From assembly GCF_016862215.1 (NCBI RefSeq), contig NZ_BOMN01000126.1:33536-97535 (forward strand): a DNA stretch of 64,000 bases, read 5' to 3'. The DNA comes from Winogradskya humida. Lineage in GTDB: Bacteria; Actinomycetota; Actinomycetes; Mycobacteriales; Micromonosporaceae. Positions 45,313 through 54,723 of this stretch are shown one piece after another; the stretch's first letter is position 1, and every line of letters starts with the position of its first letter. The translations under genes and the position numbers were made by a program. Under the pieces are notes generated by a model. The model did not search any database and was not told the origin of the DNA. It was given only the letters and a program-made list of their open reading frames with translations.

Positions 45313-47052
45313 ATGACTGTCCGATTCCAGGTGGCCCGCGGGCCGGCGGCGATCGCGATCGCCGCCCTGCTCGCCCTCACCGCCTGCAGTGGTAGCGACT
45401 CCGATTCGACGCAGGGCGAGCTCGGCTTCGACTCCTGCGCCAAGACACCGCTGACCTGCAACACCGGCAAGACGAAGGCCGGCGGCACGATGGTGTACTA
45501 CGAGGAGCAGGACCGCACCACCTGGAACACCGTGAGCGAGGACGGCGCGCACTACGTGACGTCGATGATGATGCGGCAGCTGTTGCCGTTCGTCTATTAC
45601 GGGGCGCCGGACTACAAGGCGGCACTGAACGGCAACCTGATGGTCGAGGAGCCCAAGCTCGTCGGGACCGACCCGCAGCAGGTGGTCTACAAGATCAAGC
45701 CGGAGGCGGTGTGGAGCGACGGTACGCCGATCACCGCCGATGACTTCGCCTACCAGTTCCGGGCCCGCAACACGCGCGACTGCCCGAACTGCGCCACGTC
45801 GAGCAGCGCCGGGTACGAGCTGCTGGCGAGCGTGGTCGGCGCGGACAACGGCAAGACGGTGACCGCGACGTTCCAGAACGGCAAGGCGTTCCCGGACTGG
45901 AAGTCGCTGTTCAACGAGATCTATCCCGCGCATCTGGCGAAACAGAACGGCGACGACGGCACGCCGGCCGGCGTGTCCAAGTCCTGGGAGTGGTTCAAGA
46001 AAACGCAACCGACCTGGTCCGGCGGCCCGTACATGATCGAGAGTTACGCCGAGGGCCAGCAGCTGGTCGAGGTGCCGAACCCGAAGTGGTGGGGCACGAA
46101 GCCGGCCCTGGACAAGCTGATCTTCAAGATCGTGACGGACCAGTCGTCGTTCGTTCCCGCGCTGCAGAACGGCGAGATCAACGCCGGTGACCCGCAGCCC
46201 AACCTGGACATGGTGACCCAGGTGCAGAACCTGCAGGACGTCAACTACCGGATCAGCGGCGGGCTCTCCTGGGAGCACATCGACCTCAACCTGCAGAACA
46301 AGTTCCTGAAGGACAAGGCGCTGCGCCAGGCCGTCTTCCAGGCCATCGATGTTCAGAGCATCATCAACCGTACGGTGGGCACGTTCTGGAAGGACGCCAA
46401 GCCGCTCAAGAACCACAACTTCATCCCGGAGAGCCCGTACTACCAGGACGTGGTGACCGCGAGCGGTGCGGGCGCCGGTGACGTCGAAGGGGCGAAGAAG
46501 ACGCTGACCGACGCCGGCTACACGGGTGTCGGCACGCAGCTCACGACGCCGGCCGGCGAGCCGGTCACGCTGCGGTTCCGGCACACCGAGGGCAACGTCA
46601 ACCGGGCCGCCACCGGCGAGCTCACCCAGGCGACGCTCAAGCAACTGGGCATCCCCGTGACCATCCAGCCCACGAACAACCTGTCCGACACGCTCGGCTC
46701 GGGCGACTTCGACATCATCGTGTACGCCTGGGTCAGCACGCCGTTCTTCTTCACGACCGCACAGAGCCTCTGGGCCAAGGGCGCCGAGTCGAACTACGGC
46801 CACTGGGTCAACGACCAGGCGGACACGCTGCTCAAGCAGGGTATCCAGGAGGGCCTCGACGAGGCCAGGGGCGCCGCGTTGCTCAACCAGGCCGACGCGT
46901 TGATGGCCAAGGACTACTACGTCCTGCCGCTCTTCCAGCGGGCGAACTTCCTGGCGGCCCAGTCCAGCTACGTGAACATCCGGCCGAATGCCACGTCCAC
47001 CGGACCAGTGTTCAACTCCGAGGAGTGGGGACTGAAGGCAACCGCGAATTAA
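45313..47052 (+). CDS. ABC transporter substrate-binding lipoprotein (family 5, oligopeptide type)
   Basis: The 579-residue protein has a lipoprotein signal (LTAC lipobox, C25) and an SBP_bac_5 domain from about residue 60, with VWSDGTPITADDFAYQFRA and WEHIDLNLQNKFLKD. It captures peptides or similar solutes outside the membrane. The ATG at 45313 has GGAGG seven bases upstream. It is first in a five-gene importer operon (permease, permease, ATPase, ATPase) and was probably annotated dppA-like; the real substrate is not shown. Confidence 0.9.
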   Translation: MTVRFQVARGPAAIAIAALLALTACSGSDSDSTQGELGFDSCAKTPLTCNTGKTKAGGTMVYYEEQDRTTWNTVSEDGAHYVTSMMMRQLLPFVYYGAPDYKAALNGNLMVEEPKLVGTDPQQVVYKIKPEAVWSDGTPITADDFAYQFRARNTRDCPNCATSSSAGYELLASVVGADNGKTVTATFQNGKAFPDWKSLFNEIYPAHLAKQNGDDGTPAGVSKSWEWFKKTQPTWSGGPYMIESYAEGQQLVEVPNPKWWGTKPALDKLIFKIVTDQSSFVPALQNGEINAGDPQPNLDMVTQVQNLQDVNYRISGGLSWEHIDLNLQNKFLKDKALRQAVFQAIDVQSIINRTVGTFWKDAKPLKNHNFIPESPYYQDVVTASGAGAGDVEGAKKTLTDAGYTGVGTQLTTPAGEPVTLRFRHTEGNVNRAATGELTQATLKQLGIPVTIQPTNNLSDTLGSGDFDIIVYAWVSTPFFFTTAQSLWAKGAESNYGHWVNDQADTLLKQGIQEGLDEARGAALLNQADALMAKDYYVLPLFQRANFLAAQSSYVNIRPNATSTGPVFNSEEWGLKATAN

Positions 47053-47067
47053 GTACGGGGAGAGCAC

Positions 47068-48051
47068 ATGTTCGCGTACCTCGTCAGACGCCTGCTCGCC
47101 GCTGTGCCCGTACTCATCATCGCGTCCTTTTTGTCCTATGCACTGGTGGCCCTCTCGGGTGACCCGCTCGAACCGCTGAAGTTGCGGAACCCACCCGCGC
47201 CGCAGCGGACCATCGAGCTGGAGACAGCGCGGCTCGGCCTGGACGACAACATCGTCGTCCGGTACGGGCACTGGCTCTGGGGCGTGCTGCACGGCGACTT
47301 CGGCGAATCGGTGCAGAGCACGTACGACATCGGCGCCAACCTGACCCGTTCGACCGCGGTCACCCTGCGGCTCGTCCTGGTCGCGATGCTGCTCGCCCTG
47401 GTCCTGGCCGTGTTCACCGGGGTGCTGGGGGCGGTCCGGCAGTATTCGAAGTCGGACTACGTGCTGACGTTCACGGGCTTCGTCTTCCTCGCCATGCCGT
47501 TGTTCTGGGTCGCGATCGTGCTCAAGGACCTGGCAGTTCGCTACAACAAGGCGACGGGTACGACGGTGTTCTACACGATCGGCGAGAAGTCGCAGGGCTA
47601 CGACGAGCTCTCCCCCGGCGCGAAGGTGGCGGATCTCGCGGGGCATCTGGTGCTACCGACGATCGCGCTGGCCCTGATCTCGTACGCCGCCTGGAGCCGC
47701 TACCAGCGCGCCGCCGTACTCGAAGTGCTGAACTCCGACTACGTACGCCTCGCCCGCGCCAAAGGCCTGTCCTGGCGCAAGGTCCTGGTCAGGCACGTGT
47801 TGCGCACCGCACTGATCCCGCTGGTCACCGTCACCGCCCTGGACGTCGCCGGGATCCTGGGCGGTGCGGTGATCACCGAGACCGTCTTCAACTGGAACGG
47901 CCTGGGCCGGATGCTGCTGACCGGCGTCGCCCGCGGTGACACCGACGCGGTGGCGAGCTGGCTGCTGCTCGCCGGGCTCATCGTCGTCGCGTTCTCGGTC
48001 ATCGCCGACGCCCTCTACGCCGTCCTCGACCCGAGGATCCGCCATGAATAA
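47068..48051 (+). CDS. ABC transporter permease (DppB/OppB type)
   Basis: The 327-residue protein has six predicted helices and the EAA-type loop (NSDYVRLARAKGLSWRKVLVRHVL) that contacts the ATPases. It starts 15 bases after the binding-protein stop with GGGGAG upstream. Confidence 0.92.
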   Translation: MFAYLVRRLLAAVPVLIIASFLSYALVALSGDPLEPLKLRNPPAPQRTIELETARLGLDDNIVVRYGHWLWGVLHGDFGESVQSTYDIGANLTRSTAVTLRLVLVAMLLALVLAVFTGVLGAVRQYSKSDYVLTFTGFVFLAMPLFWVAIVLKDLAVRYNKATGTTVFYTIGEKSQGYDELSPGAKVADLAGHLVLPTIALALISYAAWSRYQRAAVLEVLNSDYVRLARAKGLSWRKVLVRHVLRTALIPLVTVTALDVAGILGGAVITETVFNWNGLGRMLLTGVARGDTDAVASWLLLAGLIVVAFSVIADALYAVLDPRIRHE

Positions 48052-48910
48052 CGTGGAGCGGACGCAGACCCAGCTGGTGCTCCGCCGGTTCTTCCGGCAC
48101 CGGGCGGCGGTGACCAGCCTGATCCTGCTCGTGCTGGTGACGCTGTTCGCGTTCGCCGGCCCGCTGCTGTGGCGCTACAGCTACACGGACATCACCGACG
48201 ACCTGTCCCTGCCGCCGTCGCCGGGGCACCCGTTCGGCACCGACCTGATCGGACACGACACGTTCGCCCAGGTCATGCGGGGCACCCAGCAGTCGATCAA
48301 GATCGCCCTGGCCATCGCGCTGATCGGTACGGTCTTCGGCACGCTCTGGGGCGCGATCGCGGGCCTCTACCGGGGCAAGCTCGACTTCCTCATGATGCGG
48401 CTCGTCGACATCGTGCTCACCCTGCCGTTGATCGCCGTCGCCGCTGCCGTCGCCGCCCAGGGCGTGGGTCAGAGCCAGTGGTGGGCCATCGCCGTCGTGC
48501 TGGGCGCGCTCACCTGGCCGTACGTCTCCCGCGTCGTCCGCAGCGTCGTGCTCTCCCTGCGCGAGCAGGAGTTCATCGAGGCGGCACGGGCGCTAGGCGC
48601 GGGCAACGTACGGATCATCCTGCGGCACCTGCTCCCCAACGCACTCGGCGCGATCATCGTGTCGGCCACGCTCGCCATCGCCACCGGCATCCTCGGCGAA
48701 GCGGCCCTGTCCTTCCTCGGGGTCGGCGTCCAGGCCCCGGACACGTCGCTGGGGCTGCTCGTGTCGATCAACAAGGACGCGGTCAACACCCGGCCGTGGC
48801 TGTTCTACTTCCCCGGCCTGTTCATCATCGCCATCGCGCTGACCATCAACTTCATCGGCGACGGCCTGCGGGACGCGTTCGACCCCAAGCAGACGAGAGT
48901 GCGCCGATGA
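48044..48910 (+). CDS. ABC transporter permease (DppC/OppC type)
   Basis: The 288-residue protein starts at ATG 48044, eight bases inside the previous gene. Its N-terminal soluble segment and the EAARALGAGNVRIILRHLLPN ATPase-contact loop are typical. It pairs with the DppB-like subunit to form the channel. Confidence 0.92.
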   Translation: MNNVERTQTQLVLRRFFRHRAAVTSLILLVLVTLFAFAGPLLWRYSYTDITDDLSLPPSPGHPFGTDLIGHDTFAQVMRGTQQSIKIALAIALIGTVFGTLWGAIAGLYRGKLDFLMMRLVDIVLTLPLIAVAAAVAAQGVGQSQWWAIAVVLGALTWPYVSRVVRSVVLSLREQEFIEAARALGAGNVRIILRHLLPNALGAIIVSATLAIATGILGEAALSFLGVGVQAPDTSLGLLVSINKDAVNTRPWLFYFPGLFIIAIALTINFIGDGLRDAFDPKQTRVRR

Positions 48911-49902
48911 CGTTGCTGTCCGTGGAGAACCTCACCGTCGGCTTCCCCACCGAGGACGGTCGGTTGCGGGCGGTACGCGGGGTCTCGTACGAGGTGAACC
49001 GCGGCGAGTCCGTCGGGATCGTGGGCGAATCCGGCTCGGGCAAATCGGTGACGTCGCTCGCGATCATGGGGCTGCTGCCACGCAACGCGCAGGTCACGGG
49101 GTCGGTGAAGCTGCTCGGGGAGGAGCTTGTCGGGCGTACCGATAAAGAGCTGTCGAAGATCCGCGGCCGCAGGATAGCGATGATCTTCCAGGACCCGCTC
49201 ACCTCGCTGAACCCCGTCTACACCGTCGGTGACCAGATCGCCGAGGCGGTCCGCGCGCACAACGGCGTCTCGAAACACGACGCGCTGCGGCGGGCGACCG
49301 ACCTGCTCGACATCGTCGGCATCCCCAACCCGAAGCTGCGCGCCCGCAACTATCCGCACGAGATGTCCGGCGGCATGCGGCAACGGATCGTCATCGCGAT
49401 CGCGATGGCCAACAACCCCGACCTGATCATCGCGGACGAGCCGACCACCGCCCTCGACGTGACCGTGCAGGCCCAGGTGCTCGAAGCACTCGAAGCCGCC
49501 CGCGCGGAAACCGGCGCGGCACTGGTCCTCATCACCCACGACCTCGGCGTCATCGCCGGCCACACCGACCGGGTCTGCGTGATGTACGCCGGCAAGCTCG
49601 TCGAGACCGGCACCGTCGACGAGATCTTCTACGGCCCGCGGATGCCCTACACCCTCGGCCTGCTGGGCAGCCTCCCGCGCATCGACGAAACGGGCCGGCA
49701 ACGGCTCACCCCGATCACCGGCGCACCACCGTCACTGCTGCACCTGCCACCGGGCTGCCCGTTCTCGCCGCGCTGCCCCATGACCCGCGACCGGTGCGAC
49801 GACGCGGAGCCCGTACTCACCGCAACAACCGGCCCTGACCACCGCGCGGCCTGCCACTTCCACACCGAGCTCGCCGAGGCGAAAGCGGAGGACGTGTTCT
49901 GA
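48907..49902 (+). CDS. ABC transporter ATPase (DppD/OppD type)
   Basis: The 331-residue protein has Walker A GESGSGKS (40-47), the signature SGGMRQR, Walker B LIIADEPTTALD and the C-terminal oligopeptide-type cysteine region (GCPFSPRCPM with a later Cys) that can hold an iron-sulfur cluster. It overlaps the permease stop as ATGA and powers uptake at the inner face of the membrane. Confidence 0.93.
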   Translation: MTLLSVENLTVGFPTEDGRLRAVRGVSYEVNRGESVGIVGESGSGKSVTSLAIMGLLPRNAQVTGSVKLLGEELVGRTDKELSKIRGRRIAMIFQDPLTSLNPVYTVGDQIAEAVRAHNGVSKHDALRRATDLLDIVGIPNPKLRARNYPHEMSGGMRQRIVIAIAMANNPDLIIADEPTTALDVTVQAQVLEALEAARAETGAALVLITHDLGVIAGHTDRVCVMYAGKLVETGTVDEIFYGPRMPYTLGLLGSLPRIDETGRQRLTPITGAPPSLLHLPPGCPFSPRCPMTRDRCDDAEPVLTATTGPDHRAACHFHTELAEAKAEDVF

Positions 49903-50909
49903 TGACCGAACCCATCGTCTCGGTACGGAACCTGGTCAAGCACTTCCCGGTCCGCTCGCGGGGCGTCCTGCGGCGACGCACCGGCGACGTGCACGCGGTC
50001 TGCGACGTCTCCTTCGACATCTTCGCCCACGAAACGCTGGGTCTGGTCGGCGAATCCGGCTGCGGCAAAACCACCACCGGCCGCGTCCTGCTCAACCTCG
50101 AACCGGCAACCTCAGGCTCGGTCCACTACCGGGGCCGCGACCTGGTCCCACTCTCCCGCGCCCAGATGCGCCCGCTGCGCAAGGAACTGCAGATCGTCTT
50201 CCAGGATCCGTACGCCTCGCTCGACCCGAGAATGACCGTCACCGAACTCATCGCCGAACCCCTGCGCATCCACGGCACGTTCCAGGATCGATCCCAGGTA
50301 CGCGACCTGCTCCGAACCGTCGGCCTCGACGCCGAACACGGCACCAGGTACGCCCACGAATTCTCCGGCGGCCAACGCCAGCGCATCGGAGTGGCCCGCG
50401 CGCTGGCCCTGCGCCCCAAGGTCCTGGTCCTCGACGAACCGCTGTCAGCCCTCGACGTCTCGGTCCAGGCCGGCGTGGTCAACCTCCTCGAAGACCTCCA
50501 GGACGAACTAGGCCTCTCCTACCTCTTCATCTCCCACGACCTGTCCGTCGTACGCCACATCGCCGACCGCGTCGCCGTCATGTACCTCGGCCGCATCGTC
50601 GAAACCGCCCCGGTCGACCAACTCTTCCGCCAGGCCGCCCACCCCTACACCCAGGCCCTGATCTCCGCCATCCCCGTCCCCGACCCCCGCAAGGAACGAA
50701 CCCGCCGGCGAATCATCCTGAGCGGCGACGTCCCCAGCCCCATCACCCCACCGACGGGCTGCCGCTTCCGCACCCGCTGCCCCAAATACGCCACCCAGCT
50801 GACCGACCCCGAACGCCGCCGCTGCGCCGAAGAACCCCCCACCCTCACCGACCGCGGCCAGGGCCACCAGACCGCCTGCCACTACGCCGAACCCCTCACC
50901 CTGATCTAG
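49902..50909 (+). CDS. ABC transporter ATPase (DppF/OppF type)
   Basis: The 335-residue second ATPase has Walker A GESGCGKT (50-57), signature SGGQRQR, Walker B LVLDEPLSALD and the same C-terminal Cys cluster (CRFRTRCPKY). It overlaps the previous stop by one base and closes the operon. A weak hairpin (GTAAGG/CCTTAC, 50923-50939) follows. Confidence 0.93.
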   Translation: MTEPIVSVRNLVKHFPVRSRGVLRRRTGDVHAVCDVSFDIFAHETLGLVGESGCGKTTTGRVLLNLEPATSGSVHYRGRDLVPLSRAQMRPLRKELQIVFQDPYASLDPRMTVTELIAEPLRIHGTFQDRSQVRDLLRTVGLDAEHGTRYAHEFSGGQRQRIGVARALALRPKVLVLDEPLSALDVSVQAGVVNLLEDLQDELGLSYLFISHDLSVVRHIADRVAVMYLGRIVETAPVDQLFRQAAHPYTQALISAIPVPDPRKERTRRRIILSGDVPSPITPPTGCRFRTRCPKYATQLTDPERRRCAEEPPTLTDRGQGHQTACHYAEPLTLI

Positions 50910-50924
50910 CGAGAAAGTGTAAGT

Positions 50925-51155
50925 AAGGATCGGCCTTACCTCACCGCCTGCGCAGCCCTGAACGCCGACCCCATCCGGAGCATCGCCTTTGAGGACTCCC
51001 CCACCGGCGTGGCCGCCGCCCGCGCCGCCGCCATGCACGTGGTCGGAGTCACCTCCCTACCCGGCGTAACCCTCGCCGCCGACACGGTCTTCCCCTCCCT
51101 GACCCATCCGGCCCTCACCCACTGGGCCACCACGGTTGGTACCCCGGACGAATAG
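50925..51155 (+). pseudogene. HAD-superfamily phosphatase C-terminal remnant (left copy)
   Basis: An open stretch without a start reads KDRPYLTACAALNADP, then SIAFEDSPTGVAAARAAAMHVVGVTSLPG and a closing ALTHWATTVG. This is the last 70 residues of a HAD hydrolase of the beta-phosphoglucomutase type with motif IV (FEDSPTG). The nucleophile motif and cap are missing. The same gene end recurs after the AbiE module at 52808. Confidence 0.75.
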
Positions 51156-51218
51156 ATCAGCAGAGAGGCCCCGCGTTCGAAACTGGATCAATCGTCGCAC
51201 TATTGATACGATCGATCC

Positions 51219-51872
51219 ATGTCGAGACGCACCGCGCTCATTGCGATCAGTCCGGTGACCAGCGAGCAGTGGGGCATGATCACAGCCGGGCAAGCTCGTC
51301 GCCTCGGCGTGTCACGTCAAGACCTGAACCGGCTCCTCAATGACGGCTCGCTGGCCGCAGTAGATCTGGCAGCGCGCGTATACCGGCTGACCGGAGCACC
51401 GGAAGATCCCGATCTGGACCCGCTCCGCGCAGCCTGGCTGCAGCTCGGCGCAGCGAAGTCATGGGTGGAACGAACTACCGCCACCCCCGATGCCATCATC
51501 AGTCACCGCAGTGCGGCACATTTGCGTGGACTCGGCGACCTGATCCCCCACGAATACGATTTTTATACAACCACTCGGCTACGGCCTCGGCGCGAAGACA
51601 TCAAAACACGAATCCGGTCACACGTCGCACCCGAAAGCTGGGAAATCTGGGGCGGCCTACCGGTACGAAAAGTTCCAGCGATCATCGATGACCTCCTGAC
51701 CGACCGCGAGGATGAATCCGCGGTGGCGCAGATCGTGAGTGACGCTCTCGGCCTCGGCCTTCTCAGCAGAGAATCACTCGACGCCATCGCCGCACCGCAT
51801 GCGACTGCCTATGGCCGATCTGATCCGAGCAGTTTCGCTCGCGTGCTCGCAGGAGAGGTGACCGGCCGGTGA
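51219..51872 (+). CDS. abiEi: AbiEi-family antitoxin
   Basis: The 217-residue protein has an N-terminal winged-helix (VTSEQWGMITAGQARRLGVSRQDLNRLL) that binds the promoter and an AbiEi body with AIISHRSAAHLRGLGDLIPHEYDF and VRKVPAIIDDLL. It is the antitoxin/repressor of a type IV AbiE abortive-infection pair. The intact frame ends four bases inside the toxin start (GTGA). Confidence 0.85.
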   Translation: MSRRTALIAISPVTSEQWGMITAGQARRLGVSRQDLNRLLNDGSLAAVDLAARVYRLTGAPEDPDLDPLRAAWLQLGAAKSWVERTTATPDAIISHRSAAHLRGLGDLIPHEYDFYTTTRLRPRREDIKTRIRSHVAPESWEIWGGLPVRKVPAIIDDLLTDREDESAVAQIVSDALGLGLLSRESLDAIAAPHATAYGRSDPSSFARVLAGEVTGR

Positions 51873-52788
51873 CCAGCAAGTCTCTTCGCTACACAACGCC
51901 GACGGCGTTCCGAACAGCGTTGAAGAACGTTTCGGCCAGATCGCTCGCACCGATCAGCGTTACCCGCTCGCGGAACTTCAACGCCAATTCGCCTATGACC
52001 GCGCACTCGCTCGCCTGTTCAGCTCCCGGGAGGCCGGCCAGTGGGTCCTCAAGGGCGCCGGAGCGCTCCTGGCACGCCTCGCCGTAGCCCGCCACAGTAA
52101 GGATGTCGACGTCTTCTTCGACACCACGGACGCCGACGTCGACGACGCTGTCAACGCGTTGCAAGGCGCCCTTCGCCTCAATCTTGGTGACCATTTCATC
52201 TTCGATGTCATCCGCATCGCACCACTGCAGGAGAAGGCGAAGGGCGCCCGGGTCCACGTCAATGCACGACTGGGCCCAGCATCGTTCGCCAGTTTCCACA
52301 TCGATGTCGTAGTCGGCACCGTCATGACCGGAACGCCCGACATCGTCGCGCCGCTGACTCCGATCGACATCGAAGGGCTTGCCCGACCACACTATCGAGT
52401 GTTCCCGATTTCCGACCACCTGGCCGACAAGTTCTGCGCAACGATCGGTGCATACACCCGGGAAGGACAGCCCACCGGCAGCAGCAGGGTGAAGGATCTC
52501 GTCGACATCGCCATCATCGCAGGCACCCATTTCGTTTCGGCCGAGGCACTCGCGTCCGCCGTCTTCGGAAACGCCGCAATGCGCAAGATAGAGTTGCCCG
52601 AACGCTTCAAGGTCCCCGATACGAATAGCTGGGCGATGCGCTACCCCCGGGTTGCAGCTGAGGCGCCCGGCCCCGTTCCCGACTTCGGCACTGCGGTGAG
52701 CCTCGCTGGACAGCTCTTGGATCCCGTCCTCAACAGGACAGCTACCGGCATCTGGAATCCGTCAGCTCTCAGCTGGACGAGCCGCTGA
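51869..52788 (+). pseudogene. abiEii: AbiEii-family nucleotidyltransferase toxin, frameshifted
   Basis: The GTG at 51869 gives TSKSLRYTTPTAFRTALK, the correct N-terminus, but the frame then fails. About base 51928 homology continues one base off (ERFGQIARTDQRYPLAELQRQF, QWVLKGAGALLARLA, HSKDVDVFF with the DxD metal pair) and runs open to 52788. A single-base deletion is the simplest cause. The C-terminal body matches AbiEii (DHLADKFCATIGAY, SRVKDLVDIAIIAGT). Unless the sequence is wrong or frameshifting occurs, no active toxin is made. Confidence 0.8.
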
Positions 52789-52807
52789 CGACATCGCGGG
52801 GCGAAGC

Positions 52808-52939
52808 GTGAACGCCCACCTCACCCGGAGCATCGCCTTCGAGGGCTCCCCCACCGGCGCGGCCGCCGCTATGCACGTGGTCGGAGTGCCGTCCCTGACC
52901 CACCCCACCCTCACCCATTGGGCCACTACCGTCGCGTAA
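52808..52939 (+). pseudogene. HAD-phosphatase C-terminal remnant (right copy)
   Basis: A 43-residue frame reads NAHLTRSIAFEGSPTGAAAAMHVVGV, then LTHPTLTHWATTVA and a stop. It is the same gene end as at 50925-51155 with two internal deletions and substitutions. The pair brackets the AbiE module. Confidence 0.75.
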
Positions 52940-53076
52940 CAAATACGGACAGTCCTCAAAGGATTGTTTACATATTCGGCGATGGTCGGGGGTGGGTGAC
53001 CATGGCGTAAGGTGTCGGCGTTCCACCGGCCTGTCGCCGATTCTCTGACCGTCGATGTGCGAAGTGAAGGTCCCCG

Positions 53077-53775
53077 GTGTCATTGAAGAAGAACCAGTGG
53101 TTTGCCGTTGCGGCGGGCCTGGTCACGCTTGGTTTGATACTTGTCGTTGCGACCGTGGTGATGCTGGTGAACAAGCCTGGCGACAAAGCGACAACGACTG
53201 TCGCGCTCGCGGCGGATGCGTCCACGGCGCCGGTTCCGGCGTCGACGATCACGGTCTTTGTGAGCGGGTCGGCGGCTACTCCGAGCCCGTCCGCGTCGAA
53301 ACATCCGAAGACGAAATCGCCGGCGCCGAAACCGAAACGTACGAAGTCGCCGACGCCGAAGGCGACCCCGTCACCGACGAAGACCGTGGCGGCCATCAAG
53401 ACGCCGACCTCGGCCGACGGGCGTTGCATCCAGTTGCCGGCGTCGACGATCAACGGCGCGAAGGTTTCGGCTGCCAAGTGTGACGGCTCGGCCGGGCAGA
53501 AGTGGATTGTCACGCAGAACGTTTTCAAGAACGAGGCGTCCGGCAAGTGCCTCGACTTCGGCAACAACGGCGGGGCCGATATCAATTATCAGATCCAGCT
53601 CTGGGACTGCAATCTCGGCGGAGCACAGATCTACACCTATAAATCGGACGGTACGCTCTACAGCCCCCGCGCCGACCGCTGCCTCACGATCCGCCCCGAC
53701 AACGACGGCGGCCCGGCCCTCGCCGTCCTGCCCTGCACCACGGACGCGAATGCCCGCTGGAAGCTGCCCGCGTAA
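53077..53775 (+). CDS. Membrane-anchored ricin-B-type lectin domain protein
   Basis: The 232-residue protein has a membrane anchor (residues 9-31), a Ser/Thr/Pro/Lys linker (50-110) and a single ricin-B-like (CBM13) trefoil from about 113, with GRCIQLP, GQKWIV, GKCLDFG and RCLTIRPD strands and four to six cysteines. It probably binds galactose- or xylan-like sugars outside the cell. The GTG at 53077 starts the anchor. Confidence 0.88.
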   Translation: MSLKKNQWFAVAAGLVTLGLILVVATVVMLVNKPGDKATTTVALAADASTAPVPASTITVFVSGSAATPSPSASKHPKTKSPAPKPKRTKSPTPKATPSPTKTVAAIKTPTSADGRCIQLPASTINGAKVSAAKCDGSAGQKWIVTQNVFKNEASGKCLDFGNNGGADINYQIQLWDCNLGGAQIYTYKSDGTLYSPRADRCLTIRPDNDGGPALAVLPCTTDANARWKLPA

Positions 53776-53776
53776 G

Positions 53777-54611
53777 TCAGCTCCAGCGTTTGATGAAGTC
53801 CAGAGAAACGTCGCAGACCTCGCGCCAGCCGTGGTCGATGACAAGGGCGTGACCGCGGCCGGGCATGGTGGTTGTCTCGGTCACGCCGGGGTTCAACTTC
53901 TGCTTGCGGTAGATGGCGTTCGTGATGGCCGGCGGTGCCGTGTTGTCGCGTTCGCCGGAGACGATCAGCATCGGGCCGCGATCGGGGTTCCGGTAGTCGG
54001 CTCTGGCCTCGGTCCGCGGGTTGATGTTCGCGGTGGCGGCCTGGAAGAGCGGCATGCCCGAGGCCGGAACGGCGAATTCGCGGTGGAGCCGGCGCGCTTC
54101 GTCCTCGTCGACCGTGTTGGCGAACGCATAGCGGAACTGGTCGTAGGTCAGGGCCACCGCGCGGCGATAGTTGAGCGGGTTGCTCAGCACCGGAGCCGCC
54201 GCGCGCAACGCGGAGACCGGTAACGGGAGAACCCCTCGGAACGGTGCCGCGTCGATGGCGACCGTGGCGGCGGCCAGTCCGCGGCCCGCGACGATCTGGG
54301 CGAGAAGGCCGCCGAAGGAGTGCCCGACGAGCGCCGGCTTGCGGGTGAGCCGTCCGACGAGCGCGCTGTAGTGATCGGCCACCTGGCCGACCGATTTGCC
54401 GGCGAAGACCTCCGGGTGCGCGCTGGCCTGCTCGACCGTGTCCGGGTCGTCCGGCCAGCCCGGCAGCACCGGGGCGTATCCGGCCTCCTCGAACACGGTT
54501 GCCCAACGGTCCCAGCTGCTGGGCAACAGCCACAGGCCGTGAATGAAGACCACCGGGGTACGGCCGGACGCGTTCGCCCGGTCGATCTGTGCCAGGGCGT
54601 TGTCGGCCATG
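53777..54611 (-). CDS. Alpha/beta hydrolase
   Basis: The 277-residue protein has the oxyanion segment HGLWLLPSSW (24-33), the nucleophile elbow GHSFGG (S98), an acidic residue in SGERDN and the catalytic His in GRGHALVIDHGW near 250. It belongs to the general alpha/beta hydrolase group of esterases or haloperoxidase-like enzymes. The ATG at 54611 follows a spacer from the divergent PucR-like gene, which may regulate it. Confidence 0.9.
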
Positions 54612-54723
54612 ATCGTCCAACCTTGTCGTCGTTTGGTGTTCCCGACAAGCCTCTCGGACGACAACGGGGCGGGCTATGGCGTACATGTCGATGTTGATCG
54701 TCGATCTTTGTTAGTTTTTCCAA

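Noticed and set aside
45271..47646. A 791-codon minus-strand frame opposite the binding protein and permease
   Set aside because: It spans two real genes of an ABC operon on the other strand and has the Arg/Gly/Asp bias of a shadow frame.
53077..53775. Ricin-like toxin
   Set aside because: Only the sugar-binding B-type trefoil is present, with a membrane anchor; there is no N-glycosidase A chain.
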